64,000 nt of DNA from Termitomyces sp. T153 (lineage: Eukaryota; Basidiomycota; Agaricomycetes; Agaricales; Lyophyllaceae). The position numbers were made by a program, and so were the translations under genes. The stretch lies in assembly GCA_018296165.2 (NCBI GenBank), contig JACKQL020000020.1, forward strand, positions 496,001 to 560,000. Reading direction: 5' to 3'. Shown in pieces: positions 1 through 12,639 of the stretch. Every line of letters starts with the position of its first letter. Within the stretch, counting starts at the first letter, position 1. Under the pieces are notes generated by a model, which saw nothing but the letters and a program-made list of their open reading frames with translations, did no database searches and had not been told where the DNA came from.

Positions 1-239
1 CCCACATATCAGACCTCGACAGATCCATATGTCCATCCCCAAGTGCATCCTCAAGATCCCAGCTCCGTTCACTAGCGCCTTTCATCTTCTTCAACACTGA
101 TTGTAAAAAGTGGTCCCTGAAGAGCTCGTCAAGTGGCCGTATACTAGGATCCGTGATGTGATCGAGTTTAAGTGTTTTTCTGGAAACATTATTGTATCCA
201 CCGACAAAGAAGACAATAACGTGTCCGCGCTGTAAGAAA

Positions 240-1830
240 TAGAAGATACAGAGCACGCCACTCCCATATGGGTCCATTGGGTTGATTGATCGATGTTCAT
301 TTGGACAGTTTGAAAGTATATTTATATGACCTCTGATTCTGTTCTGACCCGACATAGGGCGAAACCCCAGCGGGTGCAGGGAACCATCATCGTGCGATCT
401 CTGAAATAAGTATGCAGGTCACTATGGAGGAACGGAGATGTGCTCTCTTTGTGTTCTTCACACAGTGTACATTCAGAGCACTTATTACCTGAACTCAGTT
501 GTAGATTATCTGGATCCACGATGTTGAGGTCGCTGAGGCCGGTTTTCCGAATTGACCAGAAGTTCATGAGATGCTGCTGTCCACGGTGTCACAACTGACT
601 GTTTTCTAGTTTCTTTTGGATGATTTTTTGGTTGATATTCATTCTCGCTTGTATGGCTTGGAAGGGTCAGTATGTGTATACTGTAAATCTGCTTAATGCT
701 TTACCATGTGTCACAGTCACTGTGGTCAGTCGACGCGGGATGAAATGTGATCCATTTCAAGTACGTATACATACATACTACTAGGTCCCTCTGAACTCAG
801 CAGTAGAGTGGGCCGCAGGTTTGATTGTATAAGTCCGTTGAGTTGACTCTGTGGTGACTTTGCTCAAAGCTGGTAGTTATTCAAATCGACTATCCATAGT
901 TGACCTCTCTGAATCTTCATTGGTAGTATAACGTAATTCTATGATCTTCGAGTCGGAAGTAAGTACTATTAGCCACGGAGGATGGAGATCTGTTTATTTG
1001 TTCTCCATGGGCATGCAATGGACTGGACTAAGTGATATCTACATTCCAATTGTTAGAATTATTTTGTATTATTAGCAGCTTTCAGAGAGAGACTTACTGG
1101 AAACTTCAATTTGTTGTTACAAGTATTGGCGGTACAACACGCAGCCAAAAAACTGCGGTTGCACCCATGATTACTTCGTACGATACAGTAGCGACTTGTG
1201 AAGAGGAAGGAATCAAGGAGGTTTAAAAACAAATGGTCAAAGCATACGTTGATGGGTCTAGCTCATTTCTGACAGTGAGTGCTATGAGTTCTGTGAATGG
1301 GGACAGCAAGGGTTTTCCAAATCGTGGACTGAGTACATTGAGTGTCAACAGTTATGCTCCGCATGGATAAATCTGTACTTACAGACGGATTTATACAACA
1401 TTGCCGTTGGAAGAGTGGGCATTCTTTGAGAGGTACGGTCCGGGTTGTGATCATAGCGGACACAAGCGTAGTGGACATCAGTACGAATAACAAAAACTTG
1501 GCAAGGTTGCACTGGGAAAACATTTTTATGTAGGCGATTTGAACTCGGCTTGGGGTGGGGTAGTTTGAATCTTGAGGACGTTAAGGAAACAACAAGTCAG
1601 GCTTTATATGAATTTTCTATCACTGTTGCCTCGGTTCGGGGTGAGGCCGAAATTTTTCTCAATTTGTGGCGTTTCACGTCATCGCTACACGGATGATTCT
1701 CGTACATTTGTGTCATCGTTTGATGTTTCCCTAGGCTTATTCTGGTATGACTAGTATCACTCTGGTGGCTGTTTACGTTTGCTAGATTCCACCCGTCAGC
1801 TATCACCTGTTGAACCTAATTAGACGTGAA
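240..1830. repeat. Dispersed repeat family, copy A
   Basis: This segment shares long collinear similarity with 15330-16970 (copy B) and, for its right half, with 25130-25990 (copy C). Shared blocks include a stretch ending in a run of T at about 519-625 (also near 15650-15760), a tRNA-like head at about 781-815, and a block at 1572-1760 matching 16700-16880. CpG dinucleotides are present at normal frequency, unlike the neighbouring 2.3-8.3 kb block. It carries a relic of a small secreted cysteine-rich gene on the minus strand. The repeat ends are estimated by eye. The copies look like old segmental duplications or a non-autonomous element; no terminal repeats were identified. Confidence 0.6.
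1030..1523 (-). pseudogene. Hydrophobin-like secreted protein relic (repeat copy A)
   Basis: Exon 1 (1383-1523) starts with MFSQ, has a hydrophobic signal-peptide-like stretch, then a C-x6-CC motif (CPLFQRQCC) and ends at a GTAAGT donor. The following exon begins after a TAG acceptor but meets a TGA soon after. Beyond that stop, recognisable C-terminal sequence remains (SRYC, a GC pair, FLAACC). The same exon order is intact in copy B, so this copy is read as broken. Signal peptide plus C-x6-CC plus a later C-x7-CC resembles class I hydrophobins, which are secreted surface-coating proteins of fungal walls, but the C-terminal spacing is not textbook. Family assignment is an inference. Confidence 0.45.
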
Positions 1831-2884
1831 GTGTACGATACATACTCCCGACTCGGTGTGGTACATACTCCAGGTCTAATTTAGCATGATTTGTCTCTTC
1901 TCCCTTCCTGCAATGATTCAGCCTTTAAGAAATGACCAGTCCCGTAATTGCCAGCCTGTGCACTGATGCCATCAACATTGTTCCACCTTACCTTCATGGA
2001 CAGTACCATCTGTAGATATTAACATGTGGCAGAATGAATGGTAAGTTAATTTTCCAACTGCTTACTCCGTATTCACTGAGAAGTCGTGTAGTGATACTGG
2101 TGAACTCTATCACCCTATTATTACATGTAGCTGCCACGTGTTGAGTCTAAACAGACATGGAGTATGGTACATACTCCATGTGGTGCATACTCTATGTCTC
2201 ATCCAAGAGGTGACAGCTGGGGTTTGCTGAGACACAGTGTAGGAGGGGGGGTCTGGTGGCTGCTAAAATTATTTTTTAACCTATGTTACAAGCTGTGAGG
2301 ATGTACAGCAAGGACTAGGAATAGTCAAAATAGCTTAAAGACATATTTTCGAAGGTCAACTAGAGGTTTTTCGAAAATTGTGTACTAAATAGGTAATAAA
2401 CACCAGGTTAGTTAATTACTGGGTAGCTCTTCAACTGACTTGGCAATGAATAGCAACATGGGGAAAGACCCTTCCCTAAAAGCCTGAAAGGTTATGACAA
2501 TTCAAGCTATCTATCAAAGACTATTCCAGACATCAGTCATTCTTGTTGCCATTCTTGCTGTTACTATGAGCTACTATTATTGTATCTTACATCTCTTATC
2601 TTTTGCTTATCTTTTTCTACAATCTTTTTGTCTTGCTTATGTTTGCTAAGTGCTATTGTCCTCTTTTTTAGCTACATTGCACGAGCTAGTATATATATCA
2701 CTCTACTTTGCCTGTAATTGCAACAGAAAAGAATCCACCCACAGCTCAGGTCTCATTTTCATCTCCAAGTTCATCATTCTCCTTGAGCTTCTTAGCAATA
2801 GTCATATGGGCTTTGTTAGGTCAGTAACTTTGTTCTGTGCAGCCCCAACTTGGGGTACTTCTGGCCTTGCCTTTGCTATCACCA

Positions 2885-3060
2885 AGTACTTACTACTTGT
2901 ACTCAGCAGTAGAGTGCACTTATGTCTGCCAGATCAACAATGTTGAGCTCACTGAGGCTGATTATCCAAAATGACCAGAAGTTCATTGGATGTTGCTGTC
3001 CACAGTGGCATGCCGACTGTTTTCCTTTTTTTTTTGGATGATTTGTCACTTGCTTTTTAT
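2885..3060. repeat. CpG-depleted fragment of the dispersed repeat
   Basis: The stretch resembles 480-625 and 15620-15770: the same order of a GAACTCAGYAGTAGAG-like segment, a TGTTGAGSTCRCTGAGGC-like segment, CCAGAAGTTCAT and a T-rich tail. CG positions of copy A read TG or CA here. This indicates an older or methylated copy fragment at the edge of the CpG-poor block. Confidence 0.5.
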
Positions 3061-3108
3061 TGCCTTTGACTCTAGATTTTGCCTATCCATCAAGCCTCAA
3101 TTGGGTAT

Positions 3109-3267
3109 CATTCTGTATGAAAAATCTATCCATAAGTAATTGACATGAGAAAGTGAGAATAAAATTTTCTTATAGCCAGAACAGGTCACCATTCTGTATG
3201 AAAAATCTATCCATAAGTAATTGACATGAGAAAGTGAGAATAAAATTTTCTTATAGCCAGAACAGGT
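3109..3267. repeat. Two-copy tandem duplication, period 81 bp
   Basis: A 78-bp unit (3109-3186) is repeated without visible change at 3190-3267. The second unit runs into the end of the truncated transposase reading frame. The identity of the copies suggests a recent duplication inside otherwise decayed DNA. Confidence 0.9.
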
Positions 3268-4177
3268 TAGTCTCATCCATATTAAAGATGTCTTTCAACT
3301 GATAACCATGTTTCTTGATCAGATCACATGACTGTTGATGTTCCATCTTGACATCCTTAGTGCTGCAGATGCTGCTTCTCCATGATTCTTGTGGCTTTGC
3401 AAACCACAATGCTTCTCCAGTGAAAGCCAACCATCTGTCACTGATCTTGGGCCTCTCATTCATTAGGACACTTTTCAAGTCTGCAAACTGATGCCACTTT
3501 TGCCGGAGAATTTCTCCATTGAGCTGGATTGACTCTGATGTTGCATTTGTAATGCAAAGCTCCAGCAGCTTGTTAACTTCTGGTTGTTCAGTCTGCTTCT
3601 GTCTCTTGATATTTCCTGCTCATCCCAATGATTTCTCCTCATACATCTGACAAATCCTAGCCTCATTCTTCAGCCACACTGAAATCAGGGGCTGTTTAAG
3701 ACAGAGGTTTGGATAGTATTTGTTTCATCACTCAGCAGCCTTCCCTTGACTGAACTTCTTCCCTGGTTTGTGGTGCCAATCAAGGATTTCAACTTCCTGT
3801 TTGAGTGTCACATTTTCCTTCTTTGTGAAGACAGGCATTGCCTTTGACTTATCCATATGCAGATCTTGCAATTCTCAGGTCCTACAGTATGGGCATGTCA
3901 ATCAAGCTCTTACAACTTATGTAAATGTAACACACATTTTCTCTTGTTTCCAACAACTTTCTTAGCCCCCCCCCTCCCAATCCCATAAGCTTCTCAACAG
4001 TGTTGTTCTGGTTGGAATCCAACAGTTCCAGTCCTTGTTCATAATTAGAGGCCTATCCAAGTAGTTCAACCATCCTCTCCTCAGCAACCAAGTTTCCTTC
4101 ATTGTCAAGCCAGTCTTCTTTGTCAGCTGTGACAACTTTGGCTTGGATTTGGTGCAGTATATATTTTGACATGTCAT
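3251..4177 (-). pseudogene. Truncated pogo/Tigger-like DDE transposase
   Basis: Read on the minus strand, the best segment (about 3251-3530) contains a CENP-B-type helix-turn-helix tail: QLNGEILRQKWHQFADLK, then MNERPKISDRWL. It is followed by the start of the DDE catalytic domain, DIFNMDETNLFW, where the first catalytic Asp is expected. The frame stops right after this motif and the rest of the domain is missing; the sequence continues into the tandem duplication. Upstream pieces (3475-3666 and 3962-4177) are in other frames. CpG is nearly absent. It is a dead Tc1/mariner-superfamily element of the pogo branch; the subfamily is not certain. Confidence 0.65.
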
Positions 4178-4179
4178 TA

Positions 4180-5290
4180 CTTGATCTTTAAGGAATTAAG
4201 GTCAGCTTTGAGCATTTTGAGATGTCTCCAAACCATAGTTGGCATGTCAAATACATATTTTGGCTCAGTATCAACTTTTACCATATTTTCCAAAGATTTT
4301 GCTGTTAATCCTGGGAGCTGAAAATGTACATACATATTCACAATTGTGCATCAATTGTGTTCTACAATAATCTCTGCATTGTAGACATCTGAATGGTATT
4401 ATTTTTCCCCATTTGAGTAATTTATGGGTTATGGACCCACAGATAGCTGATGGGTTCCAGGGTATAGGAGATGACCCATAAATCCCTGAAAACAGACTTG
4501 GTGGAACAAAAAATCTATTGATTATGATTTACAACAGCTATGGATCAAGCCAGCTTTGACTATACCATCCAGTACCAGATGGTACAGGGGCCATCAGTGC
4601 AATCCACCAGGGTCACCATCTAGGTCCATGATCTTCACCAGCCCATCCATTGTCTCATTTTATGTTTATTGACTATTGTTGAGAGTACCTTTTTTAGTAG
4701 CAGGAACAATATATCAATTATAACTTCAAATGACCTGTTTTCTCAGAGCAGTAGATGATTAAAGCATGTTTCAAAAATCTTGCAAGAATGCACATAATAC
4801 TTACTCAATTTCAAGTCACTTGGACTGTTGAATGTTTGTCTAGTGTCCCATAGGCTCAATTGAAGCTTATTTATTACAGTTGAAGTGGTTAACTCTGTCT
4901 TATTTTTAAATCTGGGTTTGGAAAGTCTGTTGATGGTGGGCTGGTGGATGGTCACCAGCCCACTAGGGCCACCATCAAAATCTTATTTTACTGATGTTGG
5001 CTTTCTTACATAAGTTGTAAGTAATGTAGAATTACTAGTGAGTGTCATGAGTGAACTTAGGTTTTGCTAGTTGGACAGTTGATAGGTGAACAGATTGCAC
5101 ACCAAGAAAATGTTTAAGCCAATTGGTGAACAGCCACTTAATAGTTGCCAGCTGGAGAGATGAATCAGATTTTCATACCTTTTGTTTTATGAACTCAAAA
5201 TTCTTCATATACAAAAGACTCCATCAGTTGTCATTGATGCATGACATGATATATATTATAGGACTCATTACATACATAATCCAGATCTTA
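4180..5290. other. AT-rich CpG-poor DNA, no gene recognised
   Basis: Only short frames without family signatures occur here. The base composition matches the flanking transposon debris (very few CG). No terminal repeats were found by eye. Confidence 0.5.
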
Positions 5291-5294
5291 GCAC

Positions 5295-8200
5295 CTAAGG
5301 TGCATAGGATAGTCCTTCTTGATCAAATTTTTCTTTTAAATTAAATAAAATCAAATACTTGCTTCCTTCAGAATGGTCAATGTATCTAGTGCTTTTCAAG
5401 CTACCTAATAGGTCTTGCAGCTTATTATACAGTGCTTGCCATTGAGTACATCCAACACTGTCACCTGGTTGAGACTTCATTTCATTGCCTATATATGCAG
5501 GGCCATTTAACTCCATGAAATGCTTCAGTAGCTTTGTTTCAGCTGCAGCAATAGCAGATCTGATCACATGGTGCAGAAGTAAGAAATAGTTTGTATCAGA
5601 AGTTTTGTGTGTAAGCTGTTTCAAGTAGAACTTCAAAATAATTGAGGTCAGAAAAGGCTTTTGTAACATATCTTCAAGATGAAGTGCCAAGGCAAGGCAG
5701 CTTGTTGATGCCAGTTTCCCTGATTCAATCCAAGTTATTAAGAGTCTGACATAAGATATCATATGAGTTGCCTCTCCCCAAGTCCTTTGCTTCAATGTTA
5801 CAAGGTGTTGAACTGCATAACCTGCTTCATTAGATGGCAAATCACACAGCATCTCTATGACTTTTTTATGAGTAACATTTTGTTTTGTTTGTTCATTTGT
5901 TTCATCCAGAGTACCAGTAACAGCTAAATCAACCAATTGTTCATGAGTATGAGTAGCCAAATCAATCAACTCTAAAACAATCATGCAAATAATATTTAAT
6001 TGGTCAACTGTGTCATTCCTTCTCTTGTACCAAAAAGTTTGCTGATTATGAAGAATAAGCTCAGAAACACAAAAGACCATTTCTTGAGTCAATGCTTTGT
6101 CTTCTTTGAAACTTTTTATCTTCTCTGTTGGAGAAGACAGAAGCATAATTTTGAAGCAGTGGAATATTTCAAATTGCACAGATTTTCCAAGACTTTTTTT
6201 GGTGTGTGATATCTTCAGTAGTAGAAATAATATTTTTTGCTTGAAAGACCAGCTTGCAGAAACATTTTGAGATGCTAGAATTGTTTTGAGAGTTGAAAGC
6301 AGAAATACATAGATATCTTCTGTAACAATATCATCATTACAGTCATAACATCCTTTTAGCATCTGATAAAGGTCTACAATGGGGTTGATCTTTTCAAGCT
6401 CAAAACAAAAACTGGGTTTTAATGTGATTTCAGTCAGCATATGGTTGGATTTGGCTTTATATTGATAATACAAAGCTTCAATGCAGATGATAACTGCAAA
6501 AGTATGTAAATGCCAGCCAGCTTGCTCAATCTTTGATAAATTTCTGCCATATCCAAATACCAAGAGCCTCCAAAGAACCAACCAATTACCCAACAACCTT
6601 TGAAACTGTGATTGAGAAGTGTCATCACATACAGCTGGAGGTGGGCTTCTATCTAGATATACTGGGTGTTTCCAAATTGACAACATTGAGAGCATGTATG
6701 GCATAGCCTGCTCAATTTCTTCCAGAGGTACATCTTTGGGCTGCAACTGCAACCGTGTTATTGCTTGATCATGAGTCAGTAAGTGCAGTGGAACTTGCAT
6801 TGCAGCCACTAATTGTGCAGAGATCTGTTGTTCAATGATATCTCTGATGTGTGATGGACTGAGCTCAAGATGTTGGATGGCTTTCAATGCGTCTTCCACA
6901 GCTTCCTTAGTACTCTGAGATGTTGTTGCAAGCCAAAAAACATTTTCAGTATTATCAACTTCCCCTGGTTTGTAATCTGAAAGTATAGAATAGAGGCTAT
7001 GTGAATTTGAGCTAGGAGTACTCTCCCATTTTTTATTCTTATTAACTTTTGGAAGTAAGTCTTTCTGTTGCATCAAATTTTTCAATGAACATGTAAATTT
7101 TGCCAGGTATGATCCAGCAATATGCAGCAACCATCGAAAAATGATTGTTGCAGAGCTGATATAGGGACAATCTGAATATAACAAAGGCAAGATGATACAA
7201 AGCACAAAGCAAATAAAAAGGACTCCTATCACTCCAGCAACTACACAAGCAACTTGAATATTGATAGTGAATAACAGCACCAATAATCCAATAGTAAACA
7301 GGAGAACAGAGAAATGGAGCAGCAATGGCAGAACATAGATAATCATAGGGACATGCCACTTCTGCAGCCCATTGTATCTTCCTTGTCTTTGCTTTGCATA
7401 GTGATACTTTGAGCCTTTCTGAAAATTTAGGCCATAAGCTTGAAGCCATTGTTTAATCATGATAATGAAAGAAGCAGTGCCAAGGCTGCCTGCCAGACTA
7501 CATAACCAAAGAGTATTGACCCCAACATATGACAAAAAAAGACTTGGAGAAGAGATGGGTTGTTCTGGCTGTATAGTGGTGTTGCCAATTTTCTGCAATA
7601 GCTCTACAATCTGATTCTGAGGAGTAGGTTGCAGGAACCTGAGGAGTTCAATGATAAAGACAGTCAGTATTCCAGAGAATAACATAGCCTATAACTAGTT
7701 GTTAGGACAAAGTTGATGAAAACCATCCAGATCTTACATGAACTAGAAGAACATCCATTGTTCCATACCAGTTCTTAAGATGTTCTTATCATGACTTTCA
7801 GTAACCTCAAAATATTTATTCCAGAAGGTAGAGTTCTCATTGAGACCTTCCCTTGTGATTTTTGATGACAATGAAACAACTAATAGAAACTGAATATATA
7901 TCTTTGAAGGTAGTTGACTTGAAATTAAATACCTGGGCATATTTCATGTTGAACAGGTTCATGCTCATTGATAGTTTTTATAAATTCCAGATCCTTCAAT
8001 GTAGTTTGAATTCCATTGTCTGTTTGATCTGTTCACTTCTGTGTATTAGGGAAATGTATCAAGAGACAGACCCTGTATTTCTCTTCTTGAGGATTGTGTT
8101 GAACCACCAGTCTGGCCAGAGTCAGATGTCTCTTCTGACACCTGATCTGACTGGATGGACCGAAATTCAACATTCTTTCAAAGCATATTTCTTAATATCA

Positions 8201-8398
8201 TACCTGGAACTGGCCACTGCTAAACTGGAGTCTTGAAAGTGCTTTGTGCACAAGGTCCTTTAATTCAGAGTTGCCATCGATAAAGACCTGATAAAATGAG
8301 AAAGTTTCCCCCTTGATCAATTGTAAAGTTCCTTCATGTTGGCAGACATACATCAGAATTTTCAGCTTGAACGTCATTGGAGCTGCTATTTCTTTCAA
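5295..8398 (-). CDS. DUF6535-type multi-pass membrane protein, 5' part possibly damaged
   Basis: The main exon (about 5295-7688) encodes roughly 796 residues without a stop. Near its N terminus lies LFSGILTVFIIELLRFLQP, a close fit to the LFSA-(V/I)-FIIES-LLQP signature of DUF6535 proteins of Agaricomycetes. It is followed by further hydrophobic helices (NTLWLCSLAGSLGTASFIIMIKQWL and two more before residue 190) and a long soluble tail. Function of the family is unknown. An upstream intron (about 7689-7736, with a CTAAC branch site) would join DVLLVH to the main exon. However, the preceding exon (WNKYF..., 7740-7860) is in another frame, and a further upstream junction also fails to keep frame. 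Either frameshifts or wrong splice choices explain this. The whole gene sits in a CpG-depleted block, which makes the long open frame notable. Confidence 0.6.
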
Positions 8399-8419
8399 CA
8401 GCCATCATTGAGTTTTTTG

Positions 8420-9400
8420 AGTGCACTTCAGACTAGATTACAAATTGAGTGGACCTAGGCCTGATCGATGTCGAGATAATGTGCTGATGCTCACCAGATC
8501 TGCTCTGGGGATATCCGAATCAACTATGATCTGTCAATTTTTCCACGCATCAGAACAGCAAGACCACATGATCTGCTCATTGAACCTACAGGTACGTTCA
8601 CATCTCTGAGTTGGGGATTGTCCTCAGGGGTCATTATATCTCGGGAAGTGTTATCTAGTACAATGACCAAATCAGAGCGGTGAGGGCTGCCACAGATGAA
8701 AATCAAACACACCATTGACATCAAGATGTCCAACGCCAGAAAATTGGGGGTTGCCAGTGGGCTAAAGTCGGTGCCAAATGTATTAGTATCAGAGGGTCAA
8801 GCTATGACAGACTCACCTGTGAGCCTATAGCATAGTATTCTGGTCTAGACATGAGGGGAGTCAATCTCAGTTATTCAGTCCGATGATAAGAGATGGGATT
8901 TGAACGTTGAACTGTCAGATTACCAAACAGGTAACAAACAAAGATCTAGTTGCTGTATTCGGGAAGCACTCTGGTCATAATATGAAATGAAGATAAAGTT
9001 TTGGTACGGTGAAGGAGACATTGGAACATATGATTAATAGGAGGCAAACGTAAAAATGTTCCACCACGATGAAGAGGACTGCCTGGGATGAAGCTGACTC
9101 GAGCGTGAGAATCCTGAAAAAATCAATTTGTGGTTTGTGTCGATGCTGAGGTAAAGGGAATTAGAGATGCTTGAGTTGAGTGGCAATAATTTTTCGTCCA
9201 ATTGTGTCTCGGATTTTATAAATTTTGTCTGACATTTTACGTAAGTGGCGCACGAACGGTGTGTCGAAGCTTCGGCGTGTACTCATGCGTTGACATCAAA
9301 CTATGCATTTGGGAGGTTGGTAATACAGATGAATGCTACATTGTACATAAAATGATATCCAAGGAGGTAGGCGGGGTAGACGACGGGGCGGACGGAACAG
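8420..9400. other. Intergenic, no gene recognised
   Basis: CpG returns to normal here. Only short frames without signatures are present. The right end includes the 3' flank of the kinase gene that ends at 9413. Confidence 0.5.
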
Positions 9401-9412
9401 AGCTGTTTGCTT

Positions 9413-11186
9413 TCAAAGCAAGGGCTCACGGCTGCTCGAGAGACGATTGAGATGGATGTACACATCCGTCCCGTAGCCTTCCATCGATATGAGGCGTAGG
9501 TCGCCGCCAAAGTACCTAGCGTACTGCATGCATGAAAAGAAAACGTCAGTCATTGAGCCATCCAAAAAAAACCAAGGAGGGAACAGGCACACACCAATCT
9601 TGACAAAGGCAACCCATACCCAAACCCGGCCATCGGTGCCTTGAAATCACTCGCCTGAAAATCCTGATCGATCCCCTGCCCCTCCATGGTCGTATACATA
9701 TACGTCCAAATGAGCGGGATGGCACTGCGACTTATACCCCCGCCCTCATCGCTGATTTTGATGGTGATATCTTCCTTGCCCTCGACGACGACGACCTTGA
9801 TGGGTGGGTAGGGAGCGTCAATGCCCATGTCGTCGTCACCGAGGCCGAAGCGCTCGACGACGGCGCGCAGGGAGTTTTTGAGCAGCTCGAAGCAGATGTG
9901 GGAGAGGTGGCCGGGGACATAGGGGAATGTGAGGTTGGGGGGACAAATGAGCTGGACGGGGGGCCCGCGGAACATGGCGTAGTGCTCTTCGCAGACGAAA
10001 CGCGCATTTTCGATGGCTTCGTGGACGATGTCGTGGACATTCTGCGCGGTGGTCGGGGTGAGTGGAGGGAGGAAGGGAGGAGATGAGGAGACATACGGCT
10101 TTAGTACATATGATCCCGACGTAGTCTTCGTGAGCCTGTTGGGTGTTGAGAGCGACGTCTAGGGGTTGTGTGAGCACGAGAAAGGGGGTTACGACACGTC
10201 CAGAAACACGTACGCTGTCCGATCAGAAATCTTATCCCGATGCGGGACATGTAGAACCTGTCGAGCCACGCCTGGATGTCCAAGCCGATGTTCTTTGCAT
10301 TTTGCATCCTCTTCCACTCCAGCACACCCTGGGCGACGGTGGTGACCGTGGGATCGTGCCGGCTCTTGATGCTCTCGAGCATCTTGGTGAAGCGCTTGTT
10401 GTAGTCCTGGACTTGTGGAGGCCAATTGATGACGGCCTCGGTATCAGCGTAGTACCTACGAAGGTGTACGGGAGGCGGGCGGTTGGCGATCTTGCGCGAT
10501 CCGCTGGCGAACGAGGAACGAGAGCGGACTGACCTGCGTTCCATTGGCACGCGGAGACGGAGCCTGTTGAATCCGGGGCCGTTGGATGAGAAATAATGGC
10601 TTGAAGGAGAGTCGTGGCTGTGGTGGGAAAGGGCGTCGTGGTCCGGATCGAGGTGGCGCAGGGATGGATTTGGGGTGGATTCAGGCAGGGACGTCTCTGC
10701 ACGCGGGGCCATGAGGGCCTGGCGGACATCCGGCGGCAGGACAATTGGAGGGAAGTTGATCAGTTCCTGGCACGCGCATGAGGTTGTGGGCGCATTTTCA
10801 TTTTTGTTATTGCACTCACCTCGAACGACTGCGCGTACCAGTTCTGCACTTTTCGTATCGACGGCATTTCTGAAAGCCCGTGCGGCAATTCTGAAAGCTC
10901 CTTTACCCGATGTGCCAGCCGTACCGGCAGCTCCTCTTGCGCAGACGTTAGCTGCTGACATCTCATCCAAATACTGGCTCGTACCTGCAAGGAACTGGCT
11001 GGCCTTGAGCAACGTCCCCTGGCTCGGGTTCTGGCCAAAAAGGACCATCTGCTGGAGGGAAACTGGGACGCTATGAGCCAAAAGCAGGATAGATAAAAAG
11101 GGATGCTGACCGCCAGTCTGGGGAAAGGAGGCAAAATGGTGGATCTTGTCCCAGAGGGCCGAAGAGATACGGAAGCCAGCCGACAT
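9413..11186 (-). CDS. PDK: Mitochondrial pyruvate dehydrogenase kinase
   Basis: The protein phosphorylates and inactivates the E1 subunit of the mitochondrial pyruvate dehydrogenase complex. Eight exons keep frame: 11111-11186, 10985-11062, 10820-10935, 10534-10766, 10214-10455, 10097-10158, 9595-10041 and 9413-9523, giving 454 residues. Hallmarks are the N-terminal helical domain (MVLFGQNPSQGTL, RLAHRVKELSELPHG), DPTVTTVAQGVLEWK, FYMSRIGIRFLIGQ, the N-box (HICFELLKNSLRAVVE), the G1 box (ISDEGGGI), the G2 box (MAGFGYGLPLSRL) and the tail ARYFGGDLRLISMEGYGTD. The start at 11186 gives MSAGFRIS, as in fungal homologues. A roughly 50-residue Ser/His/Pro-rich insert precedes RYYADTE. Branched-chain ketoacid dehydrogenase kinase is the alternative; the overall sequence fits PDK better. 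Confidence 0.93.
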
Positions 11187-11189
11187 GGT

Positions 11190-12480
11190 CAATGAAGAAC
11201 AGAAAGCAGCTACCGGACCATATATCGCAAACCTCCAATTGACTCGAATATCAAGAGCACCCAGAGTTTCACATGCAAATCACGTGCGCAGTCCCGGTAA
11301 TGCCGATCAACCCCGCATGTGCCTGGAAGCCCCACATCCAATCAGCGCCCGTCGTTTTGAGAAGAGCGGGGACGCCACTCTGTGTAGCGCCTCTGCAAAA
11401 GAAAGGGAGATGGGTGTGTAGAACACTGGTATACGTATACAAGTTTAGACATCACAGACATGCCAAAACCTTGGTCACAGGGCCAGGAGCAATCAGACAC
11501 AAATGACTTGGACAGACAGATTGAAGCATAAACAGTACAAATTGACAACAATGAAAGAGTATATATTTAGCAATGGTGTTTGAGGGATCTGCAAGATCGT
11601 TGGTTGTGGCCAATTTTTCGGTGGAATAAATGGTGTCATCACTGTATAAGAATAGTGTTGCGATCTGAGAGGATCTGAGAACTAGTCACATATGGTCAAT
11701 CTCATCTCCACGGGCTCAATGTTGTTTGCTATGATACGGCAAGCATACGGACTCAGCACATACTCATAATGACTCGACTTGTATATAACTGTGTCAGATC
11801 TCCCAACCAAATCACTATTACTCAAGATGTCTTGTTGTAAGAATTTGTTCTTGTCCGACTTAAGAGGGGATCCGAGGCTACCGCAGTACGAAAGTGGTGA
11901 TCCTATAGATTGACACATGTTGCAAGTTTCAAGGTGTTCGTTTATACAGGCTTACATTGAACGGAAATTTTTGGCGCCCGGCCCGGCAACTCTTTGAGCC
12001 ATTTGCGCCGCTGCGCGAGGACTAAGTATGCAGAAATCGGAGTCTTCCAAACTCCATCATCTGAGAGCATAGATGTTTACAGAGCGTCTGGCACAACAAT
12101 CTATGTCTCTTTCTTGGCTGCAACTGAAGTTTAATACATATCACGCGACAGACTGTGGTCAGATTCTTGGCCGCTCAATGAACATAAGGCAATAGCTTTG
12201 GGCTGTTGGCTCACACGACGTCTTCTACTTCTCCCGCAACCGCCAGGACGAGATACCCATTAGGTACAGAAAAATACCGACGAACTTCGTTGAGTTCTCC
12301 CTGGGTACTGAATTGCTTCAGCCGGAAGATCATCGCTCTGTCTTAACATCACTTTTTGTCCGACAAGACCGATTTACATTCATTGCTCTCATACGTTGGC
12401 TACCGAAAAATTTCACGGCTCCGTATCCGTTGTTGTCATACCTGGGTACGGTGAATAATGGCCACACCGTGCAATGTGCT
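11190..12480. other. Intergenic region upstream of PDK and the MITE
   Basis: No recognisable coding or RNA gene is seen. The right part is flanked by the TIR element at 12485. The interval should hold the PDK promoter. Confidence 0.45.
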
Positions 12481-12482
12481 GT

Positions 12483-12639
12483 TTACAGCAAAGTTCATAG
12501 GCCCCTTCGAGTTTCTATTGTTTAGTTGTTTTGACTGATCACAATGGTTTCCCGACAAGTACGGCAGAAGCTAGATGATCAGCTGAGCAACTGAAGAAGA
12601 GAAACTCGAAGGGGCCAACCATTACGAGCTTTGCTGTAA
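12483..12639. mobile_element. Short TA-flanked TIR element (MITE)
   Basis: Inverted repeats of about 35-40 bp bound a 157-bp segment. The left arm starts TTACAGCAAAG and includes GGCCCCTTCGAGTTTCT; the right arm is its complement, ending CTTTGCTGTAA. The outer dinucleotides are TA on both sides (TA-CAGC...GCTG-TA), the target-site pattern of Tc1/mariner elements. The inner arm, with a TTGTTTAGTTGTTT segment next to it, matches the larger element at 54344-54939, so both belong to one family. There is no coding capacity. It lies about 240 bp upstream of an SDR gene. Confidence 0.75.

Noticed and set aside
10143..11134. Frames on both strands across the PDK gene
   Set aside because: The PDK exons account for the region; other frames lack motifs.
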